Of a DNA stretch of 41,916 nucleotides, positions 16,207 to 24,330 are shown piece by piece. The notes beneath the pieces were generated by a model. It worked only from the letters and a program-made list of their open reading frames with translations, was not told the DNA's origin and did no database searches. The stretch spans positions 1 through 41,916 of the forward strand of contig NZ_FCOI02000049.1 in assembly GCF_001544795.2 (NCBI RefSeq), in the 5' to 3' direction. A program made the translations under genes and the position numbers. The stretch comes from Caballeronia temeraria (GTDB taxonomy: Bacteria; Pseudomonadota; Gammaproteobacteria; Burkholderiales; Burkholderiaceae). The stretch's first letter is position 1, and the number at the start of each line of letters is the position of its first letter.

Positions 16207-17424
16207 ATGTCCTCGCCCTTTCCCCGCACGGTTCTTCGCGCCCTCGCCGCCGCCTGCTTCGCCGTATCGAGCCTCGGCGCGGCGCATGCCGCGGACATCA
16301 AGATCGGTGCGCTCTTTCCCTTCAGCGGCGGACTCGCGCTGCTCGGCGACGAGAGCTATCGCGGCGTTCAGCTCGCCGTCGAAGAACGCAACGCGGCAGG
16401 CGGCATTAACGGCGACAAAGTGGTGCTCGTGAAAGCCGATGCCGTCGATGCCAACCAGGCCGTCGGGGAAGCGCGGCGTCTGACTTCGGTGGAGAACGTG
16501 TCGGCGGTGTTCGGCAGTTATTCGTCGGCGGTGTCGTCGGCGGCGACGCAGGTGACCGAACTCGCGGGCGTGCCGTTCTTCGAGCTCGGCGCGACCGCCG
16601 ACACCATCACGAGCCGCGGCTTCAAGTATCTGTATCGCAGCAACTCGACCACGAAGACCTTCGCGGACGGCACGCTCGAAGCGCTCACCAAGGTCGTCGC
16701 GCCGCAGCTCAAAGTGGATCCGAAGACGCTGAAGATCGCGATCATCGCGGAAGACGGGCCGTACGGCACGCTCGTCTCCGGCTTCCAGAAGGAAGGCGCG
16801 AAAAAGCTCGGTCTGAACGTCGTGCAGGTGCTGCCGTATTCGGCGAAGAGCGTCGATCTGTCGTCGCTGATCCTCCGTCTGAAGGGCGCGGACGTCGATA
16901 TTGTGCTGCAGACCTCGTATCAGAATGACTCGATCCTGTTCTTCCGCCAAGCCGCGCAGGCCGGCTTCAGGCCGAAAGCGGTCATCGGCGCAGGCGGCGG
17001 CTATTCGCTGGCGGATACGGCCAAGGCCGTCGGCGCGCAAATGAACGGCGTGTACGACATCGACTTCCCGCAAGTCGCGATGAACGAGAAAGGCGCACCC
17101 GGCCTCGAAACGTTTTCCGCCGAATACCAGAAGCACTTCGGCATGGCGCCGCGCTCGGGTCATAGCCTCGTGAACTATGTCGGTGCAAAGGCGTTCCTCG
17201 ATGTGCTCGCCAACGCGAAATCCACCGACAAGGACAAGATCCGCGCCGCCGTGCTCGCGTACAAAAAGCCGACGGGCACGACGGCGGCAGGCTGGGGCTT
17301 CCAGTTCGCCGACAACGGCCAGAACCAGCTCGCGACCACCAACGTGATGCAGTGGCAAGGCGGCAAGCTCGTCACGGTCTATCCGGAAGCTGTCGCGATC
17401 GCCAAGCCCGTCGCGGCGCAGTAA
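16207..17424 (+). CDS. Branched-chain-amino-acid-type ABC substrate-binding protein (Peripla_BP_6)
   Basis: This is a 405-aa periplasmic protein. Sec signal peptide at residues 1-28 ('VLRALAAACFAVSSLGAAHA', cleavage before ADIKIG). The mature start 'IKIGALFPFSGGLALLGDE', then 'NAAGGINGDKVVLV' and 'FGSYSSAVSSAATQV', are hallmarks of LivJ/AmiC-like receptors. Members of this family bind amino acids but also aromatic acids, amides and other compounds, so the name does not fix the ligand. AGGAGA lies 6-7 nt before the ATG. First gene of the LacI-controlled operon, 83 bp before the permease gene. Confidence 0.92.
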   Translation: MSSPFPRTVLRALAAACFAVSSLGAAHAADIKIGALFPFSGGLALLGDESYRGVQLAVEERNAAGGINGDKVVLVKADAVDANQAVGEARRLTSVENVSAVFGSYSSAVSSAATQVTELAGVPFFELGATADTITSRGFKYLYRSNSTTKTFADGTLEALTKVVAPQLKVDPKTLKIAIIAEDGPYGTLVSGFQKEGAKKLGLNVVQVLPYSAKSVDLSSLILRLKGADVDIVLQTSYQNDSILFFRQAAQAGFRPKAVIGAGGGYSLADTAKAVGAQMNGVYDIDFPQVAMNEKGAPGLETFSAEYQKHFGMAPRSGHSLVNYVGAKAFLDVLANAKSTDKDKIRAAVLAYKKPTGTTAAGWGFQFADNGQNQLATTNVMQWQGGKLVTVYPEAVAIAKPVAAQ

Positions 17425-17507
17425 TTCCGCCGGTGCCTATCCGCATTTCTCTTTCACTCGATCCGTGCGGCGCGTGACACGCGCTGCGCGGTGTCCAGGA
17501 AACGAGC

Positions 17508-18380
17508 ATGTCCATTCTTCTGCAACTTCTAGTCAACGGCCTGTTGCTGGGCGGCGCGTACGCAATCATCAGCATCGGCCTGACGCTGATTTTCGGCGTC
17601 GTGCGCGTGGTCAACTTCGCGCACGGCGAGCTGCTGATCGTCGGCATGTACGCCGTCTGGCTGCTCGCCGCGAAGCTCGGCTGGCATCCGTACGTGTCGG
17701 CGGTGCCGGTTGCGCTGCTGCTGTTCGCGTTTGGCGTGCTGATCCAGCGCTTCATCATCCAGCCGCTGCTTTCCGCCGACGCGCACGTTCAGATTTTCGC
17801 GACCGTCGGCGTGTCGACCGCTCTCGTCAATCTCGCGCTGATGATCTTCGGCGCGGACGTGCATCCCGTCGATGTGAGCTTCGGCACCGAACATTTGCAG
17901 TTCGGCGACATCAACGTCGTGAGCGGGCAACTGATTACGTTTGCCGCCGCGCTCGCGGTCGCGGGCGGGCTGCATCTGTTCCTGCAACGCACGTATACCG
18001 GCCGCGCATTTCGCGCGGTGGCGCAGCATCGCTACGCAGCCTCGCTGATGGGCGTCAACGTGAAGACCACGTATGTGCTCGCGTTCGGCATCGGCGCGGC
18101 GCTGGTCGGGCTCGCATCGGGCTTGCTGGTCGCGCAGTATCCGGTGTTCCCGACCGTCGGCCAGTACTTCGTGCTGACCGCGTTCGTCATCGTCGTGCTG
18201 GGCGGTCTCGGCAGCTTGCCGGGCGCGCTCGTCGGGTCGATCGTGATCGGGCTCATCGACAGTCTCGCGGGCTATTACATCTCGCCCGACATGAAGGAAG
18301 TCGTCTACTTCGCGATCTTCCTCGTGATTCTCGTGGTGCGCCCGACCGGTCTCTTCGGTCTCGGACGCGGCTCCGAATAA
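17508..18380 (+). CDS. ABC permease, LivH type
   Basis: This 290-aa membrane protein starts 'LVNGLLLGGAYAIISIGLTL', continues 'FGVVRVVNFAHGELLIVG', and has the cytoplasmic coupling loop 'RAVAQHRYAASLMGVNV' and 'VIVVLGGLGSLPGALVGS', all classical LivH. About eight hydrophobic segments. ATG preceded by AGGAAA. Works as heterodimer with the LivM part of the next protein. Confidence 0.92.
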   Translation: MSILLQLLVNGLLLGGAYAIISIGLTLIFGVVRVVNFAHGELLIVGMYAVWLLAAKLGWHPYVSAVPVALLLFAFGVLIQRFIIQPLLSADAHVQIFATVGVSTALVNLALMIFGADVHPVDVSFGTEHLQFGDINVVSGQLITFAAALAVAGGLHLFLQRTYTGRAFRAVAQHRYAASLMGVNVKTTYVLAFGIGAALVGLASGLLVAQYPVFPTVGQYFVLTAFVIVVLGGLGSLPGALVGSIVIGLIDSLAGYYISPDMKEVVYFAIFLVILVVRPTGLFGLGRGSE

Positions 18381-18398
18381 CGTTCAGCGAGGCATCCG

Positions 18399-20183
18399 AT
18401 GTTTCCCAATCTCCTGCATCCGCGCGGCTACATGGGCGCGCTGGCGCTCTTCGCGCTGCTCGCCGTGCCGTTCGCGCTGCAATCGCCGTTCGCGTTTCAC
18501 CTGGCCGTGCTCGTGTGCGTCTTCGGCGCGCTCGCGACGGCGTGGAATATCGTCGGCGGATTCGCCGGGCAGCTGTCGCTCGGACACGCGGTGTTCTACG
18601 GCATCGGCTCATACGCGGCGACGCTGCTCGTCATCAACTTCGGCATCACGCCGTGGCTCGGCATGTTCGCGGGCGCGGTGATCTCGGCGATGGCGGCGAT
18701 CGTCATCGCGTATCCGACGCTGCGTCTGCGCGGGCCCTTCTTCGCGCTCGCCACGATCGCGTTTCTCGAAGTATGCCGCCTGCTTACCGTGCATGAGGAG
18801 AGCTGGACGGGCGGCTCGGCGGGCCTGAACGTGCCGCTCAACATCGGCCTGCAATGGATGGTGTTCCGCGAAAAGTGGGCGTATCTGCTGATCGCGTTCG
18901 GCTTTCTTCTGGTGACGTTGTGGGCCGCGTGGCTCATCCGCCGCTCGCGCTTCGGCTTCTATCTGATCGCCGTGCGCGAGCGTGAAGATGCGGCGCGCGC
19001 GGTCGGCGTGAACGCGGTGAAGGTGAAGATCGGCGCGGCGGTGATCTCGGCGGTGCTGACGAGTCTCATCGGCTCTTTCCACGCGATGTATCTCACCTTC
19101 ATCGATCCGTCCGCGGCATTCTCCCTGGAACTGTCGGTGCAGATCGCGATGTTCGCGCTGATCGGCGGACTGGGCAGCGTCGCCGGGCCGCTCGCGGGCA
19201 CCGTCCTCGTGCTGCCGATCGCCGAACTGGCGCGCGGCTGGCTCAGTTCGTTCGGCAGCGGCACGCACGGCTTCGTCTACGGTGTGGTGCTGGTGCTCGT
19301 CGTGCTGTTCATTCCGCGCGGACTCGTCGGGCATCTGGGCGGTTTCGTGCTGCGCTTCATCGACCGTCTGCCCGGCGCGCGCACGCCGCCCCCCGCACCG
19401 GCGAAGTCGATCGCGCCCGCCGATGCGTTGCCGCTCGGCACGCCGCTGCTCGTCGCGGAGCATCTGAAGAAGCGCTTCGGCGGACTCGTCGCGACCGACG
19501 ATGTTTCCCTCACGCTGCACGCCGGCGAGATTCTCGGCGTGATCGGCCCGAACGGCGCGGGCAAGACGACGGTCTTCAATCAGCTTTCGGGCTTCATCCG
19601 CCCGAACGAAGGCATCGTGAAGATTCGCCTCGCCGATGGCACCTGGGCCGAACCGCGCACGCCCGATGCGTTCGCGAAAGACGGCGTCGGCCGCACCTTC
19701 CAGATCGCGCAGCCGTTCGCGGGCCTTTCGGTGCTGGAGAACATCATGCTCGGCGCGTTCATGCATACGGGGGTCCGCGTCGAAGCGGAATCGATCGCCC
19801 GCGACGTCGCTCAGATGACGGATCTCACGTCCTTGCTCGATACCGAAGCACGCAGCCTGACCGTCGGCGGCATGAAGCGCCTCGAAGTAGCGCGCGCGCT
19901 CGCCACGCGCCCGCGCGCACTGCTGCTCGACGAAGTGATGGCCGGGCTCAATCCCGCCGACATCGCGCGCGCCATCAACATGGTGCGGCGCATCCGCGAT
20001 TCAGGCGTCGCCGTGCTGATGATCGAGCACATGATGCAGGCGACGATGGCGCTGTCGGACCGCATCATCGTCATCAATGCCGGGCGCATGCTGAAGGAAG
20101 GCAAGCCGTCCGATGTCGTCAACGATCCTGAGGTGATTCAGGCCTATCTCGGCAAGGGGTATCTCGATGCTCAAGCTGCATAA
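18399..20183 (+). CDS. LivM-LivG fusion: ABC permease joined to ATPase
   Basis: This is a 594-aa fusion. Residues 1-325 are a LivM permease ('ATAWNIVGGFAGQLSLGHAV', 'LIAVREREDAARAVGVN', 'MFALIGGLGSVAGPLAG'). A Pro/Ala linker around 328-345 leads to a LivG ATPase (350-590). That ATPase has Walker A 'GPNGAGKTT' near 383, the Q-loop 'VGRTFQIAQPF', a variant signature 'LTVGGMKRLEVARAL', Walker B 'ALLLDEVMAGL' and the LivG switch 'VLMIEHMM'. LivG usually is a separate gene; fusions occur but fix one ATPase to one permease. Follows livH by 18 bp and overlaps livF by 17 bp. Confidence 0.9.
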   Translation: MFPNLLHPRGYMGALALFALLAVPFALQSPFAFHLAVLVCVFGALATAWNIVGGFAGQLSLGHAVFYGIGSYAATLLVINFGITPWLGMFAGAVISAMAAIVIAYPTLRLRGPFFALATIAFLEVCRLLTVHEESWTGGSAGLNVPLNIGLQWMVFREKWAYLLIAFGFLLVTLWAAWLIRRSRFGFYLIAVREREDAARAVGVNAVKVKIGAAVISAVLTSLIGSFHAMYLTFIDPSAAFSLELSVQIAMFALIGGLGSVAGPLAGTVLVLPIAELARGWLSSFGSGTHGFVYGVVLVLVVLFIPRGLVGHLGGFVLRFIDRLPGARTPPPAPAKSIAPADALPLGTPLLVAEHLKKRFGGLVATDDVSLTLHAGEILGVIGPNGAGKTTVFNQLSGFIRPNEGIVKIRLADGTWAEPRTPDAFAKDGVGRTFQIAQPFAGLSVLENIMLGAFMHTGVRVEAESIARDVAQMTDLTSLLDTEARSLTVGGMKRLEVARALATRPRALLLDEVMAGLNPADIARAINMVRRIRDSGVAVLMIEHMMQATMALSDRIIVINAGRMLKEGKPSDVVNDPEVIQAYLGKGYLDAQAA

Positions 20184-20871
20184 CGTCTCGGCCGGCTACG
20201 GCAAGAGCGAAGTCCTGCGGGGCGTCTCGCTCGATGTGCAGGAAGGCGAGATCGTCACGCTCGTCGGTACGAACGGCGCGGGCAAGACCACGACGCTGAA
20301 GACGCTGTGCGGGATCGTCGAGGCGCGCGGCGGCAGCATCACGTTTCAGGGACAGGAGTTGGTCGGCAAATCGCCGCACGAGATCGTCGCGATGGGCGTC
20401 ACGATGATTCCCGAAGGACGTCAGCTCTTCCCGTTCCTCAGCGTCGAAGAAAACCTGCTGATGGGCGCGTTTCGTCACGCCGCACGCGGCGCGCGGCGCG
20501 AACGCATGGAGGAAGTGCTCGAACTCTTTCCGCGCGTGCGCGAGCGTCTCACGCAGCTCGCCGGATCGCTCTCGGGCGGCGAGCAGCAGATGGTCGCCAT
20601 CGCGCGCGGCATGATGTCCGCGCCCAAGCTCCTGATCTTTGACGAACCGTCGCTCGGCCTTTCGCCCTTGCTCGTCGAGCAGATGTTCGAGGTCGTGGGC
20701 ACGGTCGCGGCGCGCGGCGTCACGGTGCTGCTCGTCGAACAGAACGTGTTTCATACGCTCAAGCTCGCTAACCGCGGATATGTGCTCGAAAACGGCGCCA
20801 TCGCGTTGTCCGGATCGGGCGCAGAATTGCTCGATAATCCCCACGTGCGGCGCGCGTATCTCGGTCATTGA
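20167..20871 (+). CDS. ABC ATP-binding protein, LivF type
   Basis: This 234-aa ATPase has 'LHNVSAGYGKSEVLRGVSL', Walker A 'GTNGAGKTT' near 37, 'GVTMIPEGRQLFPFLSVEENL', signature 'LSGGEQQM', Walker B 'LLIFDEPSLGLSP' and 'VLLVEQNV'. All are LivF-specific. It pairs with the LivG domain of the preceding fusion. Its ATG lies within the end of that gene (17-bp overlap), implying coupled translation and balanced amounts. Confidence 0.93.
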   Translation: MLKLHNVSAGYGKSEVLRGVSLDVQEGEIVTLVGTNGAGKTTTLKTLCGIVEARGGSITFQGQELVGKSPHEIVAMGVTMIPEGRQLFPFLSVEENLLMGAFRHAARGARRERMEEVLELFPRVRERLTQLAGSLSGGEQQMVAIARGMMSAPKLLIFDEPSLGLSPLLVEQMFEVVGTVAARGVTVLLVEQNVFHTLKLANRGYVLENGAIALSGSGAELLDNPHVRRAYLGH

Positions 20872-20917
20872 TTCACCGCACCGGCGCATCGCATCCAGAA
20901 ACCACGGAGAAAAACTC

Positions 20918-21454
20918 ATGCATACCGAAGTGAAGCCCGACGAACAGGTCATCGCCTATCAGCTGCCGCAAGTGCCGTACATGTCGAAGGATCTCGTGCA
21001 CGGCGGCGTCATGACCGACTGGCTCGAAGACGACAACCTGTGGGTGCCGGCGACCGAAACCGTGTCGTTCAAGCCGCTCATTCTCAACGCAAGCCAGGGC
21101 TACTACGTCAATCTTTTGCGCGTGCGCCGCAGCGGCGTGATCTCGCGGCATCGTCATAGCGGCGCCGTTCACGCGATGGTGCTCAAAGGCCGCTGGTACT
21201 ACCTCGAACACGACTGGGTCGCGGAGCAAGGCGGCTATGCGTTCGAGCCGGCGGGCGAAACGCATACGCTCTTCGTGCCCGAAGACGTGCCCGAGATGAT
21301 CACCTGGTTCCACGTGACGGGCGGCTATACCTATGTCGATCCGCAAGGCGTCGCGCAAGGTTACGAGGACGTTTTCACGAAGATCGAGACGGCGCGCAGG
21401 CACTATGCGTCGATCGGTCTGCCCGCCGATTACATCGAATCGATCATCCGTTGA
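20918..21454 (+). CDS. Cupin, 2,4'-dihydroxyacetophenone dioxygenase-like
   Basis: This is a 178-aa single-domain cupin. Motif 1 contains HRHSGAVHAMVLKGRWYY (metal ligands HxH) and motif 2 'FEPAGETHTLFV' gives the third His. 'LKGRWYYLEHDWVAEQGGY' between them is typical of the DAD-like family, in which a characterised member cleaves the C-C bond of a hydroxyacetophenone using iron and O2. The ATG at 20918-20920 follows a GGAGA site. The position between transporter and oxidoreductases argues for a catabolic rather than regulatory role. The actual substrate is unknown; a beta-diketone or hydroxyketone is possible. Confidence 0.8.
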   Translation: MHTEVKPDEQVIAYQLPQVPYMSKDLVHGGVMTDWLEDDNLWVPATETVSFKPLILNASQGYYVNLLRVRRSGVISRHRHSGAVHAMVLKGRWYYLEHDWVAEQGGYAFEPAGETHTLFVPEDVPEMITWFHVTGGYTYVDPQGVAQGYEDVFTKIETARRHYASIGLPADYIESIIR

Positions 21455-21459
21455 ACCCC

Positions 21460-22470
21460 ATGACATCCACTCTTCCTGCATCGATGCAATACGTCGATCA
21501 CGGCGCGGGCGGCGCGCCCGATTGCATGCGCCTCGCGCAAGGACCGCTGCCCTCGCCCGGCCCGAACGACGTGCTCATCGAAGTCGCTTACGCGGGCGTG
21601 AACCGGCCGGACGTGCTGCAACGCGCGGGTTCCTATCCGCCGCCGACGGGTGCATCGCCGCATCTGGGGCTCGAAGTCTCGGGGCGCATCGTCGCGACGG
21701 GCGCGAACGTCACGCAATGGCGCGCTGGCGATGAAGTCTGCGCGCTCGTGCCGGGCGGCGGTTATGCGCAATACTGCATCACGGATGCATTGCATTGTCT
21801 TCCCGTGCCCCACAGGCTCACGCTGTTGCAGGCCGCAGCCTTGCCCGAGACCTACTTCACCGTCTGGACCAACGTGTTCGAGCGCGGCCGCCTGCAGACA
21901 GGCGAGACGTTCCTCGTGCACGGCGGATCGAGCGGCATCGGGCTGACCGCGATCCAGCTCGCGCATGCGTTCGGCGCGCGCGTGTTCACGACCGTCGGCA
22001 ATGCGGAGAAGGCGCAGGCGTGCCGCGAAGCGGGCGCGGATCACGCGATCAACTACCGCGATGAAGATTTCGTCGATGCCGTCGCGAAGCTTACCGATGA
22101 TCAGGGCGTCAACATCATTCTCGACATGGTCGGAGGCGACTATATTCCGCGCAATATCCGCGCGCTCGCGCTCGAGGGCCGGCTCGTGCAGATCGCCTTT
22201 CTCGAAGGTAGCCGCATCGAACTGGATGCCATGCCGATTATGCTGCGCCGTCTCACCTTCACCGGTTCGACCTTGCGTGCGCGCAGCGTCGAACAGAAAG
22301 CGGCGATCGCCAAGGCGCTGCACAAGCACGTCTGGCCGCTGCTCGAAGCGGGCCGCGCGCTGCCAGTGATTCATCGCGTGCTGCCGTTCGCGGATGTGCA
22401 GGCCGCGCACGCGCTGATGGAATCGAGCCAACATATCGGCAAGATCATGCTGAAAGTGGGAGACGACTAA
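21460..22470 (+). CDS. NADPH:quinone oxidoreductase / zinc-independent MDR family
   Basis: This 336-aa medium-chain reductase has the N-terminal 'GPNDVLIEVAYAGVNRPDVLQ' GroES-like part, 'LQAAALPETYFTVWTNVF' and the Rossmann motif 'HGGSSGIGLTAIQLA' near residue 150, followed by 'AGADHAINYRDEDF'. No catalytic zinc Cys/His set is visible, so it belongs to the quinone-oxidoreductase/PIG3 branch, which reduces quinones or alpha,beta-unsaturated ketones. The ATG at 21460 is preferred over an upstream TTG overlapping the cupin stop. Neighbouring genes suggest it handles an enone or ketone intermediate (inference). Confidence 0.88.
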   Translation: MTSTLPASMQYVDHGAGGAPDCMRLAQGPLPSPGPNDVLIEVAYAGVNRPDVLQRAGSYPPPTGASPHLGLEVSGRIVATGANVTQWRAGDEVCALVPGGGYAQYCITDALHCLPVPHRLTLLQAAALPETYFTVWTNVFERGRLQTGETFLVHGGSSGIGLTAIQLAHAFGARVFTTVGNAEKAQACREAGADHAINYRDEDFVDAVAKLTDDQGVNIILDMVGGDYIPRNIRALALEGRLVQIAFLEGSRIELDAMPIMLRRLTFTGSTLRARSVEQKAAIAKALHKHVWPLLEAGRALPVIHRVLPFADVQAAHALMESSQHIGKIMLKVGDD

Positions 22471-22471
22471 C

Positions 22472-23233
22472 GTGCGGCACGACAAGCGTGTGGTTCTGGT
22501 GACGGGTGGCAGCGGCGGCATCGGCGAGGCAATCGTCGAGCGCTATGCGCGCGATGGCGCGGCGGTCGGCATCGTCGATGTCAACGAGGAAGCGGGCGCG
22601 GCGCTCGCCGGACGTCTCGCCGATGCGGGCCTGCGCGCACATTTCGCAGCCGCCGACGTCGGCGATTTCCCCGCATGCGAAACCGCTTGCCGCGCGATCG
22701 AGGCGGCGCTCGGCCCGGTCGATACGCTCATCAACAACGCGGGCATTTCGCCGAAGCACGCGGGCAAGCCGATGCCACTCTGGCAGATGGCGCCCGAGGA
22801 ATGGCGCCGCGTGATGGACGTGAACGTGAACAGCGTCTTCAACTTCTGCCGCATCCTCACGCCGGGCATGGTGGAGCGGCGCTTCGGGCGCATCGTGTCG
22901 ATGTCGTCGGTGGCGGGCAAGGCGTATCTCGACATCGTCGCCGCGCACTACAGCACGACGAAGGCCGCGCTGATCGGCATGACGCGGCATCTCGCGGGCG
23001 AGCTCGGGCCGCACGGCATCACGGTGAACGCGATCGCGCCGGGGCGCATCGATACGCCGCTCGTGCGCGGCGTCGCGCGCGAGGCCAACGAGAAGGTCGC
23101 GCGCGAAACGCCGCTGCGTCGCCTCGGCGCACCCGACGAAGTGGCATCGACGTGTCTGTTCCTCACGTCCGGCGACGCCGCATTCGTCACCGGGCAAGTG
23201 ATCGACGTGGCCGGCGGATGGCTGATGACATGA
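22472..23233 (+). CDS. Short-chain dehydrogenase/reductase (FabG-like)
   Basis: This is a 253-aa SDR with 'LVTGGSGGIGEAI' at the N-terminus, 'LINNAGISPKH', the Ser in 'VSMSSVAG', 'YSTTK' as Tyr-Lys pair and the end 'TGQVIDVAGGWLMT'. The Asp in 'GIVDVNEEAG' points to NAD(H). GTG start 1 bp after the preceding stop; no ATG fits. The stop overlaps the next gene's ATG. Probably oxidises a secondary alcohol or reduces a ketone of the imported compound. Confidence 0.9.
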   Translation: MRHDKRVVLVTGGSGGIGEAIVERYARDGAAVGIVDVNEEAGAALAGRLADAGLRAHFAAADVGDFPACETACRAIEAALGPVDTLINNAGISPKHAGKPMPLWQMAPEEWRRVMDVNVNSVFNFCRILTPGMVERRFGRIVSMSSVAGKAYLDIVAAHYSTTKAALIGMTRHLAGELGPHGITVNAIAPGRIDTPLVRGVAREANEKVARETPLRRLGAPDEVASTCLFLTSGDAAFVTGQVIDVAGGWLMT

Positions 23234-24330
23234 CGCGTGCGCCATTGCGGACCATCGGCTTTCCGGGGCGCTACACACAAGGTTCGGGCGCGCTGGCCTC
23301 GCTCGCACCGACGCTCGCGGAACTCGGCGCGCGCCGCGCGTTCGTGCTCGTCGATGGCGCGGTCATCGCGCGCGTATCGGCGGACGTCTCGCAGTCGCTC
23401 GAAGACGCGCACATCGCCACGTTTCCCGGCGAATGCACAGTGGCGGTCATCGCACGACTGAGCGGCGATGCGCGCGAACGTCATGCGGATGCCGTCGTGG
23501 CGATCGGCGGCGGCAAGACCATCGACACGGCAAAGGGTGTCGCGCGGGCGCTGAACGTGCCGATCGTCATCGCGCCGTCCGCCGCTTCCAGCGATGCGCC
23601 GACGAGCCGTCTCATCATTCTGTATGACGAGGCGCATCGCGTTGCGGGCATCGACATGTTGCCGCGCAATCCGGACGCGGTGATCGTCGATACGGCGCTG
23701 ATCGCCGCCGCGCCCGCGCGTCTGTTCGCGGCCGGCATCGGCGATGCGCTCAGCAAGCAGTTCGAAGCCGCGCAATGTCAGCGCGCCGGTGGCCTCAATT
23801 TGTACGGCACGCCGCCGCTGCCGAGCGCGTTGCTGCTCACGCGCGCGACACTCGCGATGCTGCTTGAAAACGGCGCGCGCGCTTATGCCGACATTCGGCG
23901 CGGCGAACTCACCGATGCCGTCGAACGCGTGGTCGAAGCGACGGTGCTTCTGAGCGGCGTCGGTTTCGAAAGCGGGGGGCTGTCGCTCGCGCATGCGCTG
24001 ATTCGCGGCCTCACGGCGATCCCCGCGATGGCCTCGATGATGCACGGCGAACTGGTCGCCTTCGGCACGCTTGTACAATTGTTCGTCGAAGAAACCTCGC
24101 CGGAAGACATCGAACCGTTGGCCACGCTCATGACCGCAGTCGGATTGCCGCTCACGCTCGCACAATTGGGGCAGCATGCCCCGCTCACATCGGTGGAGCA
24201 GACGCTCATCGCCGAGGCCACGCTCGCCACGCGCTACAGCCGGCACATGACGCCGCCCCTGACGGCGCAAAGGCTGATCGACGGCATCGCGCGCGCCGAC
24301 GCCTACGGACGCGCGCGCAGCACATCATGA
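23230..24330 (+). CDS. Iron/zinc-containing alcohol dehydrogenase, glycerol dehydrogenase (GldA)-type
   Basis: This 366-aa protein has the family N-terminus 'RYTQGSGALASL', the nucleotide loop 'AIGGGKTIDTAKGVA', 'APSAASSDAPTSRL' and the metal ligands: Asp in 'GIGDALSK', His in 'GGLSLAHAL' and His in 'MMHGELVAFG'. The pattern is that of GldA, which oxidises vicinal diols such as glycerol or propanediol with NAD+. Length is normal. ATGA overlaps on both sides (SDR and LacI gene). With the SDR and cupin it may process a diol or hydroxyketone side chain (inference). Confidence 0.88.
   Translation: MTRAPLRTIGFPGRYTQGSGALASLAPTLAELGARRAFVLVDGAVIARVSADVSQSLEDAHIATFPGECTVAVIARLSGDARERHADAVVAIGGGKTIDTAKGVARALNVPIVIAPSAASSDAPTSRLIILYDEAHRVAGIDMLPRNPDAVIVDTALIAAAPARLFAAGIGDALSKQFEAAQCQRAGGLNLYGTPPLPSALLLTRATLAMLLENGARAYADIRRGELTDAVERVVEATVLLSGVGFESGGLSLAHALIRGLTAIPAMASMMHGELVAFGTLVQLFVEETSPEDIEPLATLMTAVGLPLTLAQLGQHAPLTSVEQTLIAEATLATRYSRHMTPPLTAQRLIDGIARADAYGRARSTS

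Noticed and set aside
16177..17358. 393-codon minus-strand open frame over the binding-protein gene
   Set aside because: Shadow of the plus-strand gene, which has a signal peptide, ribosome-binding site and family motifs.
22675..23233. Alternative plus-strand frame running through the SDR and into the GldA-type gene
   Set aside because: Its first half is an out-of-frame reading of the SDR; only the part from 23230 on is the real GldA-type protein.
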